Below, piece after piece: positions 33,920-46,128 of a stretch of 64,000 nt of DNA. Position 1 is the stretch's first letter, and every line of letters begins with the position of its first letter. Both the position numbers and the translations under genes were made by a program. This DNA is from Diospyros lotus (lineage: Eukaryota; Streptophyta; Magnoliopsida; Ericales; Ebenaceae), in NCBI RefSeq assembly GCF_014633365.1, contig NC_068344.1, positions 8,323,669 to 8,387,668 of the forward strand, given 5' to 3'. The notes below the pieces were generated by a model, which saw only the letters and a list, made by a program, of their open reading frames with translations, was not told the DNA's origin and searched no databases.

Positions 33920-36561
33920 TGTAATACCCGAGAAGAATTTGAGGATAAAAATGATATTTGACAAAGGGCATAAATGGAATTTTGGAAAAAATAAGACTAT
34001 AGGGTACACTAACACAGTTTTGGATGACCGAATTAGTTAGAGGGAGTATCCCGGACCCTAGATAGTCAAGAAAAATGGTATGGTATCGACAAGTGATTTA
34101 AATTATGTTTTTAGAGATAAAAGAAATGAGATCGGGAACAGTTTTCGGTACAGCAAAAATACAGCTACTAGTTAGGTCGTATTACCGAATTGTTATAGAC
34201 GATGTCCAAAAAGTCAACAGAAAGTGTCAAGGACTTGTATTTGAGGTATAGAACAATCCTTAAGTGGTTTCAAGTGGAATCGAATGGATTTGAGGTCAAA
34301 TCAATCAATCGGGCCTAAGTGTAATTTTTTAAAAATGCCCGAGGGAGGTCAAAACGGTAAATTTTTAGAAATTTCAAGGGAGAAATGAGAAGTTATAATC
34401 TTGAGGGTCTTAGTGATGGTGCTAGAAAGATCATGGGCTTGAGGATAAGGGCCAAAATGCAAAAGAAAAATTTTAGGGGGCCAAACTGTAATTTTTGAAA
34501 AATTGCTTAGAGATGGCAGATTTGGCCGCGATTTGTGGCCAGAAAATCCGGCCATTTGGCAGCCTAGGACCATCAGGGAGTGGCCTAGGATGGTCTAGGA
34601 GGCGTGGGGAAGAAGTTTTGGCCGGAGATCGGCCACGTGGAGGGGTCGTTTTTGCCTATAAATATCGAGAGCTTTCGGCCAAATTTGAAGCACAAATCGA
34701 CCTCGATTTTGGGAGCTTTGATAGAGGGTTTTTGGTCTCTAGGCATCAAGGATCGTTTTGGGAGTGTTTTGAAGCATTTTGGTGAGCTTTTGAGAGTTGT
34801 TCGAGTTCGGCTGAGGGTTAGAGGCGGACCGCCACCGCCGACCTGTAACCGACCATTTGGAGGCCTTGTCGGTGTCCTTTCGGCCTAAAACCGGTGGGGC
34901 TAGGATCGATTCTTTAAGGACTTTCAGACGGTACCAATTTTGTGGCCATCGGAGCAACCGCCGGTGACCGGCTCGAGGTTGAAGACGGTGGCGCGTGACT
35001 GCCACGCACCAGCCTTTGCTTCTAGCCCACATGCCCGCGCGTGGAGGCGCGTGCCACATAGGTAATTTCTGATTTTTTTTCCAAAATTCTTAGAAAATTA
35101 TTTTATGAATTATTATGTAAAAATATTTGAGAAAATAGTTGTGTAGATATTTATTTTGAATTATTGAGAAGAAAAATAGGAGAAAATAAGAAAATGTGAG
35201 AAAATTAAGGAGAAAATTATATTAATAATTATTGGGTGATTAGGGTACCTTGAGGCTTGAGGTGAAGTGACTCGTGCAAAGTGAGAAGAGGGCACGCAAA
35301 TCGAGACAGGCACACAAATCGAGGCAAACTGCGCTTGTCAATTTGAAATTTCATCTAAAGGTGAGTGGTTCTACCTGAAAAGACTTATAGTAGCATATGA
35401 ATGGTTTATTGTGAGTGTTCATTCCTATGGCTCGATTTATTGTGATGGTTTGTCCAAATGGTTATTTACACATGCATTGAATTTCGTACGATTGCATACA
35501 TCGAACTGTTGATTTTAAGTTATGCATGTTATGATTTTCCGGCATTGGCATGTCGTGTTGTCCATGTGGGACGTGGGTTGTTAACCTATGACGTAGCTCT
35601 CGAGTGTCAGCACTCGGAATGCGTGCCAAGGGTTAATGTTATGTGACCTACTTGGGACGGGGCTGAGACGGACTTCACCCTACGGTACTCAAGTGGCGGG
35701 GCTGAGAGTGGACACCACCCCGATTATTGGCTCAAGTGGCGGGGTTGAGAGTGAACACCACCCCAGTTTCCTTTGAGCAATAGCATTAAGGCCGAGGTGT
35801 CGAGGATTTCGGGGATAGTGCTGATGTGACACTCTTGGGGCTAGGGTTACGTTGGGTTTTGGGATGCTTTTGAGTTGGAGCGTAAAACCTAACAATGACA
35901 ATGGGGTAATTCACAGGTTCATATGTCGAGGTTGTCCCTCTTAAGCAGGATTGTTTTGCCAATGGGCCGAAGTGGTCGTGTCGCCTTTAAAGAGATTGCA
36001 TTTTCCCTGGTTAGGGTTAAGTGCTATGTGGGATTCTCTTAGGCTGGTGCATATCGGGATTTATCGATTTTATATATGATTTTGCATATCTGCATGAAAA
36101 TTTTTTTGAACTCTCACTTAGATGATGCAACATCTAATTTGGATTTTGTCCTTGGAATATTCAAACGTTCCAGGTGAAAGCAGTGGTGCCAAGGGAAAGA
36201 ATGTCATCGAGATGTAGCTGCTACGTTTAGTTTTCGTAGGTTTTGTATATGATTACGATGTTTAGAGAATATGTAATATTTTGATATTTTCATGTGAAAC
36301 ATCGATTTGATTATTGTAAAGGAATTGTCAGTTATATATCATTGAGGTTTCGATCTTGCTTCCGCTGATGTGATTAATAATGCCTGTCTTAGTCTATTAA
36401 TTATTAAATTTTGATATGCTAAGAAGGTACGATTGGGATTGTCGGGAAATGATTATGATGAAGGTATGTGTGTCAAGAGGCTTATGTTGTATGATATTAA
36501 AAAAAAAAAATATTCCCGAAATCTCGAGGTAATGCACGTTGTGGGAAAACAAGGCGTTACA
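33920..36561 (+). repeat. 3' LTR of TR-GAG
   Basis: 2,642 bp, TGTAATACCCGAG to AAGGCGTTACA. Same TATA/G-box pair as the left LTR. Frames at 34349-35059, 35458-35901 and 36397-36588 are shadows within the LTR. Confidence 0.9.
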
Positions 36562-38700
36562 TGCGGTGAATAAGTCAAAAAATACCAAGAAGAAGTAAGA
36601 AACAAAGTTTCAGACGTGAGTCAACATCGAAATTTTTTACGTGGTTCGGCCAGAACGATGTCTACTCCACGACCGCCCTCTGATTATTTTCCTAGAATGG
36701 CGATATTTGATTATTTTCTCCCTTTTTTGTTCCTCTGACCCCTTATTTGTACTGAGGGGTCTTTAGAATTTAGATAATATATAGAAATATAAAGATTGCA
36801 TAATGGGGGACAAATTGCCCTTATCGTTTACACAAAATCGGGAGTGAGATCCCCATTACGAGGAGCATGGGCTGTTACAGGTAAAGTAACTAAACCCTAC
36901 CTTTGACTTCTTAGGAGCTTTGCTAGTTATACGAGTTGGGGGTTTTGAGCTAGTGACCTGGGTGGTTCAGCGAACTGAAAGATATTGTCGGGAGCTCGTT
37001 AGCCGATTGCTGGGAGCTTCTCGGAAGCTCACTTTACAAGTTTCGAATTTCGATGGTGGTTGGACTTTCCTTGGCGAGGTCGTCTGGGCCTTCTTGCCTT
37101 TAGGTGATTGGGCTGATCTATCGGATCGAGTCTGGCCCAAATGGAGTGATACAGGAAGTACACATAACATTATCTAATTAATTTGTGTGCACCTAAAGAG
37201 ATGTTGAGTCAGAATAAGATTGTGGATTGTGTTAAGTTGGAGGGTTAAACATGAGATGGTTCAATGTTTTAACTTTTTTATATCCATTATTTACCTAATG
37301 AACTTTGTTATAAAAAGCAATTTACCACATCAATTGGTATATTAATACCTAACCGGTGATATTACAATTGTTTACAATAATAGTATTTGCAAAGGGAACA
37401 CAACAAATGTGTATAAAAGAAAATTAAACCAAAGCATAATCTTTTGCAATGGAAATGCTGATTTTACCCCATTTGTCACTTCCACTAAGTTTGGGGACAC
37501 GATAGTTGACTTGAAATTCTATTCCAAAATGGACATTTTTACTCCTAAGTTATTCAATTAGGAGTGTCTAAATAATCGATTTGATAACTAATTAAATTGA
37601 ATTGAGGAATAAAAATTAAACTAAATTGATTAATTAAATTGAAAACTGAACTAATCAATAATTGAAAAAATTAAACTCAAACTGTATAAATCGAACTAAA
37701 CTATTTAAACTGAAAAAACACAAAAAATTGAAAAAAATGACATTGTTTTATAAACATCAAAACAATATCGTTTTAAAGTTTGGTTGGTTCGGTTTTTCAA
37801 ACTTTGTTTGGTTCTTCAAACCAAAAATAAAAAATCAAACTTTTGAAAAAAATTTAATCAAATCAAATAGATGCCAAAAAAAAAAAAAATCAAACCGAAT
37901 TAACAAATTCGGTCGGTTCCGTTTAGTTAGTTCGGGTAAACCAAACTTTTGCTTTCTCCTACATTCAATTACTTTAATTTTTGTGTGTTTATTTAATGTA
38001 TTTTATTTGTGAATTATTTGGTGTCTCCAATAAATAACCTAATATAGATAAAAACAAGTAGTAATTGCACATTCTCAAAAATATATATCTATGGAAATTA
38101 CAAAAAATGGATAAATTACACTGTTAGTTCTTAAATTTAGTAATTTAATTTTTGTTACCATAACTGTTAAAATTTAATTTTTCTTATAATTCAATTCTTC
38201 TTCTAATTTTTGTCAAATTCTTTTAACAAAAACTAACATGGTAAACATTAATATAAATTTAAAAATCGTTTGATTGTAAGATTTATGCTTAATTTTATCA
38301 TTAAGTGATTTTGGATCTATATTAATGTATATTACATTAGTTTTTATTAAAAGAATGTGATGAAAAATCAAAAATTGGACTGAATTACAACAAAAACTAT
38401 AGTTTAGTGGCTATGATGAGTACAACAAAAACGTAAGCTCTAAGTGCCACCAACACCATTCTTCATAAATTCTAAGGCCTCATTTTCTGTTCATCTTCTT
38501 CTAAGCTCTTATAGTACTTATTTGAACAGTAACCTTACAGGTGCCAAACCTTCGCAATTTTTTGGTTTCGCCTTGGGAATCAATTATTCACTGCAACATT
38601 CATATCAGTGTTTAAAAAATAAATCCAATTTCAGTGTTTTTCCCCTTCATTTTCATCTATTTCCCTTCGCCAGCAGGGAAGGGAAACGCAATCAAAGATG
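36562..38700. other. Intergenic with MITE-like AT stretch
   Basis: No gene is supported. 36625-36690 has tttacgtggttcggcc and gatgtctactccacgaccgcc, a motif pair I associate with repeated plant DNA, and gctgttaca at 36872-36880 could be an LTR end. 37555-37945 (taggagtgtctaaataatcg ... ttcggtcggttccgtttagt) resembles hAT-type MITEs rich in ttcggtt words, but its right end is unclear. The frame at 36920-37177 is unrecognised. Confidence 0.4.
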
Positions 38701-38919
38701 AGATAAAACTTCCGTAATCTTCAAACAAAACTCTGCATGTACAAATGGGAGCTCCATACTATATACATCAGCCAGTATAATTTCTTGATATCATATGTGT
38801 CAATATCAAACCAAGCAGATGTGGAGAAAAAAAAAATCAAACAACTCACTGGTGAACCACGAGCCCGATCCTTGTGCACTGGAGACATCTTTTTTCGGTG
38901 TTTGAAAAAGAAGCCTTGT

Positions 38920-40737
38920 CCACTGGAAATGGATGTGGTAGAGCCACTAACCCATCTGTGAGCATTGGCTACGGAATCGGGTGAAGGTGGCACCTTGCCA
39001 CTCTTCAACAACACAGCATCATCACCCTCAGGGGAAGGATGGCCATCTATGATTTAACGGCTCTGAATTGTCAGTTTGTTCCCCATTGTTCTCCTCGTCT
39101 TTGTAATCTTGAATTTCCTTCAAAGCCTCCAGAACTTCATTCATGCTTGGCCTCATTTCCTTTTCGACTGAACTTCATTCAGTCGAGTAGTATGTTGTCA
39201 GTCTTGACATCACGGTGGATGATATCTGTAGCGTGGAGGTAAGCCAATGCACTGGCAGTTTCCACGGCTACGCTCATCCGAATAGGTCATGTGAGCAAGC
39301 CATCCTTGGCTCGGTCGCCATGGATGTGATCGGCCAGAGTGCCATTAGGAATGTACTCACAAACAAGCAACAGTTCCCTGCTGTGGCGTGAAGTGCAGCC
39401 GTAAAGGGAAACAAGATTGGGATGGCGCAGCAGGTTAGGATTTCGACTTCATTCAGGAATGGCATCACGCGCCTCCAGTTGTGTTCGTATAGGCGTTTAA
39501 CTGCCACTTCCCTTCCATCCTGAAGTATCCCTGGTTGAGAAGAGATCAACAATTGTGATTAGACATAGTTCATATGCAGATTCTCAGATTTGATATTGTG
39601 AGTTTGGTGATGCGGTGACAAATATGAACAACTTTAAACCATCTTACCATGGTAGACAGTGCCAAAACCTACATCTCCGAGCTCATTGGAAGGATGGAAT
39701 TTGTCTATCGCTTGCTCAAGTTCAGCATATTTGATGACAGAAACTTCGAAGAAGACACCGCTAAATTCAATCTCAGCTGAAGGATCGGCGGAAATGTTCC
39801 TTGACAACAGATGTGAAGAGAAATACTTCCGTCTTTTGCATCGACGGATAATCAATACAATAGTCAAGCAAGTGGCAAGGACTCCGCCAGTGACTAAAAA
39901 ACAAACAGGTGGTGGTCATCACCAACAAGAAAGAAGCAGGGCAGAAACAGAACAATGAAAGAACAAATAGAGAAGTTAGTTTAGAAGGTTTTCTTTACCT
40001 AAGGGAAGGATCAGTTTGAGGTTTGGCCCTGCACTAAACAGCAGGTTAAACAAATGTAATTGACATTCTAAAACCTTAAAAATAGAAACATTATTAGGTA
40101 ATAGTCTGATACATATTATTACGGACTCTCCCTGATTAGCTCAAGCTTTTTGGGAGAAAGAGGCACCATGATACTGCTGAACAGCAGGCACAGCTGCAAG
40201 ATTCATGTGCAGGTGTAGCAGAGTACCCTTTTTTTTTGCTTTGCAGTGAAATTTTTTGTTGATGGTCCGGCATTGGCCTTCTCTCCCGTGACATTTGAGA
40301 CAATCCTCGGACGCTTGCAATTCGATATAAAAAAATCTTTTATATGGCCCCAAAGTCAAAGGCAGCTGAATGGTGTCGCAGCCATGAAAAGAATCGGCAG
40401 AAGCATAAACGCTGTGATGATCATCTAGCGGATGCTTGTGGTACAAATAGAAATCATGACAGCCTGTGTAGTTGAAATACTCATCATGTGCTGAAGGGCT
40501 AAGTTGATAGCTTTTCCAGCACTTGAAGAGGGTGAGATTGTGAGGGATAGTGAAGGAAATAGAAAAAAAATTGAATAAGCTGAAATTCCTGAAGCCACTG
40601 CAATCGCCGAGACGTAAATGATCTGCGAACCATGGGTCATGGACTTTAACACTGCCGTAACCGCGGGGCGTGGATAAGATGTCAATTATCTGAAATGCTT
40701 TTTCACTTCCAAAATGATTACTGATACAGGATGTTCG
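38920..40737 (-). pseudogene. LRK10-like receptor kinase pseudogene B
   Basis: Read on the minus strand. Ectodomain part (40737-40141): VKVHDPWFADHL, then after a frameshift near 40570 YHKHPLDDHHSVYA, CDTIQLPLTL and the cysteine block CLKCHGREGQC, typical of WAK-associated regions of LRK10L proteins. A 30-nt mini-exon follows (40028-39999). The TM/juxtamembrane exon (to 39634) has TIVLIIRRCKRRK and ELGDVGFGTVYHGKM. The next exon (from about 39540) has QDGREVAVKRLYEHNWRRV, with a frame break before EYIPNG-like sequence. The catalytic loop IIHRDVKTDNILLD (around 39180) is followed almost at once by the C-terminal RPSMNEVLEALKEIQ, so the activation segment to subdomain X is deleted. The tail has SGKVPPSPDSVANAHRWVS. 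Plasma-membrane kinase family linked to defence, but inactive here. The N-terminal signal and first half of the ectodomain are cut off by the LTR at 40738. Confidence 0.85.
39928..40033 (-). repeat. 106-bp block identical to 25712-25817
   Basis: Covers the mini-exon, its donor site and most of the next intron of pseudogene B. Identical to the block in pseudogene A. Confidence 0.9.
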
Positions 40738-43065
40738 TGATCAGAGACTCCACCCTCATCCCAACTTTTGCTCTTATACCAAACTATTAGGGCTACTCTA
40801 GATATACCCGTTAGCATAGAACATTTAAAAAAGAGTCATTCCATAGTGGAATACAGAAACAAACATAACCAAAGACTTCATATTATATACGGGCTCACTT
40901 CCACTAGGAGCAACAATCTTTCTTATAACATTTCTTTAGGTTTACAAGTCATACAATTCTAAAAATAAATAAAGGGTTCATAAACATACAAAAGAAATAA
41001 TTTTCGACACTGGCCCTCCTCACAAGTCCCAAAAATTTTTAAATCAAGAGAGATCTCTGTACACTATTGAACTCAATTTCAAGTTCTACTAGATTCCCTT
41101 TTTGCTATCGATTTTTCCATACCTGGAATGAGAACAAGCAAACAAGTGAGCAATAAGGCTTAGCAAGCATAAATATAGCAAAGGGAATAAAATAAATGGA
41201 TCCCCGAAGACATGTGTAAGATAAGAGTCAATGGAAAACTTCTACCTGACATTTAGAACAAAGCTTTAGATCATGCCTTCTACATTATTAATACCTTAAT
41301 AATTGGTATCTTTACTTAGCAACAAGGCACATATGCAACTCATAGAGTGATATTTGCACAATTTAATTGTTGGCATAAAATCCATTCTTTTCCATATGTG
41401 ACTCATAGCACAAGAAGCCACCAATTCTTGCTCATGCAATTTTTATATAATGATATAAATACATGTGCCACATTGGTCCTCTAGGCCTTCACATCTATAA
41501 TTAGAATGCATACATATATATATATATATCAAAATCCATCAGCCACCACAATATCAGGAGCATCACCTGTCGGGTTTATGACCACTTCACCCGTGCTAGG
41601 CGCTAAATGGGATATCTCGTCTCACACTTGCGGAACTTAGCCGCCGCACCAAAATAATAATAAAAGGCGAAAAGGTAATAATACCAATGCATCACACAAG
41701 ATAAGAGATTTTCGTAGACATGCCACCCAAAAACATTACTTAACAACTTCCCTAAACAAGCTCGTTATGGTTAGTATAGATTTAGGAAATCCTTAACTGA
41801 CTCAAACTATATCCAAAGTATATCATATTATATATCAAATTAAATCCCTCGAAGACTAATTTATAACTCTTCAAATAGATTGCAATTTCGAGTTTTACAT
41901 CAAAATTTATGGTCCAAATAGCGCAACATGCGCAGTGTTGAAAAAAAGTTGATTAGTCGACTTTTGGGGAGGGAATAGTCAACTAAAGCTTAGTCGATTG
42001 ATGAACCCCCATTAGTCGATTGGGCCGAGGCTAACACCAAAATAAGAGAAAACAGGCTTCCGTTGAGTCGACTAAACCCCAAAAATAGTCAACTCAACGC
42101 GCACAAACACACGAAATTATCCCAAAACACCTCAAAACAATCACCACTAGCTTTCTAACCCACAAATGCCATTCCTTGAATGAAAAATGGGGTGAACAAG
42201 CCTTATGTAGACCAAAAACAAGACTCCATGACCTCTTGAAGGAAACTCACATTTTTAGAAAAAGATGGAGACAAGCCATTTAACTCAAGTTTTCCAAAAC
42301 ACCATTTGGAAATATGAATATATCAATTTGACTAAACATAAAGATATAATCTTGCATCAAAAGAAAGGAGAAATGAAGAGGGATGCTTGCCTTTTTAATG
42401 AAAAACCTTCAAGAGAAGGAGGACACTCCAAGAGCTTCAAATTTCTCCACTTCAAAAGCTTGATCCTACCACACCCAAAGGAAGAAAAAAAGAAGAAGAA
42501 GATGAAGGAGAAGTTGCCGAGAGGAAGAAAGAAAGATAGAGAGAAGGAAAAGAAAAATGGAGAAGGAGCAAGAAGGCATGGTCTGCCTTCTCGCCATCCA
42601 CCAACCCACCAACTACACTCCCATTTTTTCACATTTACCCCTTACACCACACATACACAACACTACTTTAACAAGCCCCTTTTGGACTTTTGGCTCTATT
42701 TACATTTTCTTATCCCTTTTCTTTAATCACCCATTTACACACACAATATACATATATATAATTTATGCTAAGGCCCACTTTTATTCATGGCTTAAGCCCA
42801 CTCAAAAGCCCATCCATGTTAGGCCCATAAAACTATTCAACCCATCACTTCCTTTGGGCTACAAACCCTTGGTCCAAGCCCACTTCATAACACATTTTAT
42901 GCCTTAAATATCACACACACAATAATTTATTTTCAAGCAAAAATCTTAACCAAAAGTATTAATTAATTTTTTGTATTTAATTGCATCTAACAATTAAGGC
43001 TCACATAAAATGCACTATACCAAAAATATAATTATCATCTAAGATCCATTTAACGAGTCATTACA
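40738..43065 (-). repeat. 3' LTR of a split chromovirus
   Basis: The right end ...gagtcattaca (43065) is followed by gtttctctccttttaaaaaa, which on the minus strand is the purine tract before the LTR start TGTAATGACTC. The left end is read at tgatcagagactcc (40738), less certain, because the element's other LTR is outside the window. The LTR breaks into LRK10L pseudogene B. It contains a cluster of tagtcgactt-like words at 41950-42100. Frames at 42265-42907 are LTR sequence. Confidence 0.7.
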
Positions 43066-43094
43066 GTTTCTCTCCTTTTAAAAAAATTTGGTCC

Positions 43095-43754
43095 TCCAAA
43101 TTCATACCTGGTCAAGGAAATAGTTGTGGAAAGAGATGCTGCATCTCATCCTCATGCTCCCAATTGGCCTCATCTAGGGAGTGACTCTGCCACTGCACCT
43201 TCACGAAAGGAATCGACCGGTTCCTCAACACTTTTTTTTCTCCCTAAGATGCTAACTGGCATCTCCTCATATGCAACATCCTCCCCTATCTCAATGGTCT
43301 GATAGTCAATGATGTGCTGGGGATCCGGCACGTACTTCCTCAACATGGACATATGGAAAACATTATGAACGTTGGCTAACTGAGGTGGCAAGGCCAACCT
43401 ATAAGCCAAAGATCCAACCTACTCCAAAATCTCAAAAGGCCCAGCATATCTAGGACTGAGTTTCCCTGAAATCCCAAATCGGTGCATGCCTTTCATGGGC
43501 ATTACTCTCAGCCATACATGATCTCTTACTGAAAACTCTAAGTCACGCCTTCTCCTATTTGCGTAACTCTTTTGCCAATCTTGGGCTGCTTTCATTCGTG
43601 CCCTAATAGTCTTAATTTTCTCTGAAGTTTGCTCAATTATCTTCGGCCCCAATAATGCTCTATCCCCAGACTCTTCCCAACAAATAGGCGACTTACACGA
43701 CCAGCCATATAGTGCCTCATAAAGTGGCATACCAATATTGGAGTGATAGCTATT
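43095..43754 (-). pseudogene. C-terminal pol fragment of the chromovirus (integrase end, chromodomain)
   Basis: The minus-strand frame starts at SYHSNIGMPLYEALYG (integrase core end). It then shows SYANRRRRDLEF and YAGPFEILE (GPY/F module), a TAG at 43416-43418, and in the same frame YRLALPPQLANVHNVFHMS and MLRKYVPDP. A frameshift near 43220 moves the chromodomain (RNRSIPFVKVQW, WEHEDEMQHLFP) to another frame. A chromodomain behind integrase defines chromoviruses. The fragment is cut at 43754 by the Athila-like LTR; the rest of pol and gag must lie beyond the right edge of the nest. Confidence 0.85.
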
Positions 43755-45463
43755 TGATGTGTGATTTATGCACAATTAATTCGAGCAAGTGCACCCTAGT
43801 CAAATATGCATATAGTGATAAAAGGATTGTCAATCCCACGAGGACTAGATCACAATACCAAAATAATTTTAATTAGCCTAAGTTGAATTAATTAATTACT
43901 TGGATAAATAAAAAGAAAAATAAATAGAAAACTGAATTCTTTAGGAGAAAGATTAATTAATGAATGCACTAGGGTTTAGATTTCATTTAATCTGGATTAT
44001 CTAATTATCTATTTAACCCGATTCAAAATCACAAATACCTTTACAGTATTTTATAATTATTTGTATGTGATGGTGGATTTCCCTCAATTAATTAATAAGA
44101 TTTCTCAAGTCATATTAATATTTTATTAATTCAATTTCACTGTCAGATTTCTGAGCAGATATCAACAAAATAAATAAACATTAAGTTCTTTGGAAACCTC
44201 TAATCTCATAAGGGGATTTAACTCACTAAGCTTTCTCGATTCCCACACATAAGCTAATCATCTTTCGATCTCATAATCAAGCATGTGATTTATATTGCCT
44301 ATGGATCTAATTTATAACAATCCTTTAGTTAGTCATGCATAAATCATTGAATCATTAAAATGTGGCCAATCTTTTAAAGCATTAAACACAACAATATAAA
44401 TTCCTCACGCAAATAATAATCAGGTTTTGAATTGAACCAAACAAATATTCACAAAATTCTAGAATTAAAATCCATCCAAACCCTAGCTAAAATAATTTAG
44501 CTAGACATTATTAAAATAAAAATAAATATTAAAATTGAAAAAGAGAGAAAGATGCTTCTTGCTCAGATTTGAAACAGATCTGGGTCGCACTTGCACTAGC
44601 TCGAAATTGATTTGTGTGCGTGAGTCTTCCGCTTGCTATTTCGTTCTTTTCCCTATGTCCCACTATGCGCCGCAGAGAAGTCTCCAATCTCCCTCACTTC
44701 CCAATTCCTGCCTCCCTGACTCAATCCAATATAATAATATATATAGAGAGGATATGTGTGGCCGCCCTAGACTATGTTGCACGGAAACACCTCATAAGTG
44801 CCGTTTCCCCATTTTCGAAACATTTCGGAAACATTTCCTATTCCCGTTTCGGACCCTATTTATGCCTATTTTTTTTTATAAAAAAGTCCGTTTCCACGTT
44901 TCCATTTCCGTGCAACATAAGCCCTAGATTGAGTCCCCTAGCGCAGAAGCCTTCTTCCGTTTCAATCCTCCATCCATCCTCACATATTATTATATATATA
45001 TATATATGAGTGGCGCATGGATCCCTAAGGCGCTCCACATGCCACTGCCACCATTAATATATATATATAAAATAGTTATCTTATTATAATATTATATATA
45101 TATATATAAATAATATAAAATACAATATAATATATATAAATATTATAATTTAATATATAATATAAAATAATATTTAATATTTAATATTTAATATTTAATA
45201 TTTAATATACTATTAAATATAATAACTTTAATTATATTATAATATTAATTATTTAAAATATTAATTTATTTTAAAATTAATTTTATAATATATATATTTT
45301 TTCTTTTTATGCCCAAATCTTCAAATTAATTTCCTTTGTCGAGTCCCTACAAAAATAAATTAAAATAATATAAAATCTATATAAACACATATTTATGTAG
45401 GAAAATTAACACAAGGTTAAAATAAAAATTAGATAAAAATATATAAATAATTAAGCCCTATCA
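43755..45463 (-). repeat. 3' LTR of the Athila-like element
   Basis: 1,709 bp from TGATGTGTG to GCCCTATCA. Both ends show the tgat/atca inverted pair. It aligns with 61317-62404 up to the (TA)n run near 45005, apart from the 149-bp MITE. 45005-45463 is very AT-rich and has no counterpart on the right, because that LTR is interrupted at the same (TA)n run. Frames at 44535-45038 are not genes. Confidence 0.85.
44772..44920. mobile_element. 149-bp hAT-like MITE with 8-bp TSD
   Basis: Present in this LTR and absent from 62318-62345. Ends ctatgttgcacggaaa and, inverted, ttatgttgcacggaaa (15 of 16). Flanked by gccctaga on both sides (44764-44771, 44921-44928). An 8-bp target duplication fits hAT. 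The interior repeats the word gtttc/ggaaac several times. Confidence 0.85.
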
Positions 45464-45478
45464 AATACCCCCACGCTT
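45464..45478 (-). other. Polypurine tract of the Athila-like element
   Basis: On the minus strand aagcgtgggggtatt immediately precedes the LTR start TGATAGGGC. Confidence 0.7.
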
Positions 45479-46128
45479 AACATTTTGCTTATTAAACATT
45501 TCATTTTCATGCTAGGCCAAAATCAAGAATTCCAACAACATATCAACGCATAATTAATCTCGAAATTGGTTACCCTTCATATTATCAAATCAACTCTAAA
45601 TTCAAAAGCATTAATTGAAAGAATTAATCATACAAAATCGTCACTTTTGATGCCATACATACTTCAAAATTAATTCATGTAATTTTGCAACTAACACAAT
45701 TGAATCATGGAATAGTTTTCTTGCAATCACTTCTTTCCACTACTACAAACATAAGGAGTAACAAGGATAATGATTTTTTTTTTTAATTACTCTTTTCTAA
45801 GCATTACTTGGTTTTTGACACGAATATCGACATTTTGTGATGAAGACACCCGGTTACTTTCCTAAATAAATGCTTAGAATGCATTTGCATACTCATATTT
45901 TGAACTATCGTTTGACGTGAAAGATGATGCAGGAGCACACTGTCAACCCCCAGTTACTACTAAGCAACTCAAAACATAGGAGTAGATAAATAGCAATAAC
46001 AATTTTTTTTTCTTCTTCTTTTTTTTTTTGCTTTTTTTTTTTCATTATCCCATTTTACTTCAACTCTGTTTAGGCCTAGTTTTAAGAAGTAATCACAATA
46101 TTATTCTCACATAATCAATCATGCATAA
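45479..46128 (-). other. Non-coding interior next to the 3' LTR
   Basis: No gene. Pyrimidine-rich runs at 45770-45790 and 46000-46045 on the plus strand. It ends with the TSD copy cataa (46124-46128) of the next insertion. Confidence 0.55.

Larger units (their letters stand above)
29421..36561 (+). mobile_element. TR-GAG: gag-only LTR retrotransposon (chromovirus-like)
   Basis: LTRs 29421-32076 and 33920-36561 flank only 1,843 bp, holding a tRNA-Met primer site, one gag gene and a purine tract. The flanks cgcgg (29416-29420) and tgcgg (36562-36566) match at 4 of 5 bases, a slightly decayed target duplication. TR-GAG names elements that keep gag but lack pol, and they depend on proteins of relatives. 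LTR starts (TGTAATAC) and primer type match the chromovirus-like LTRs elsewhere in the window. There is no room for pol and no trace of it. Confidence 0.9.

Noticed and set aside
36562..36880. Small LTR from tgcggtgaataag to gctgttaca
   Set aside because: tgcgg at the left is the target duplication of the TR-GAG. No second copy or TSD supports an LTR here.
38444..39242. Plus-strand frames at 38.4-39.2 kb
   Set aside because: Shadows of the minus-strand LRK10L pseudogene and its downstream AT-rich flank.
42265..42907. Overlapping frames of 116-153 codons at 42.3-42.9 kb
   Set aside because: They lie inside the chromovirus LTR, are A/G- or T/C-rich, and show no domain.
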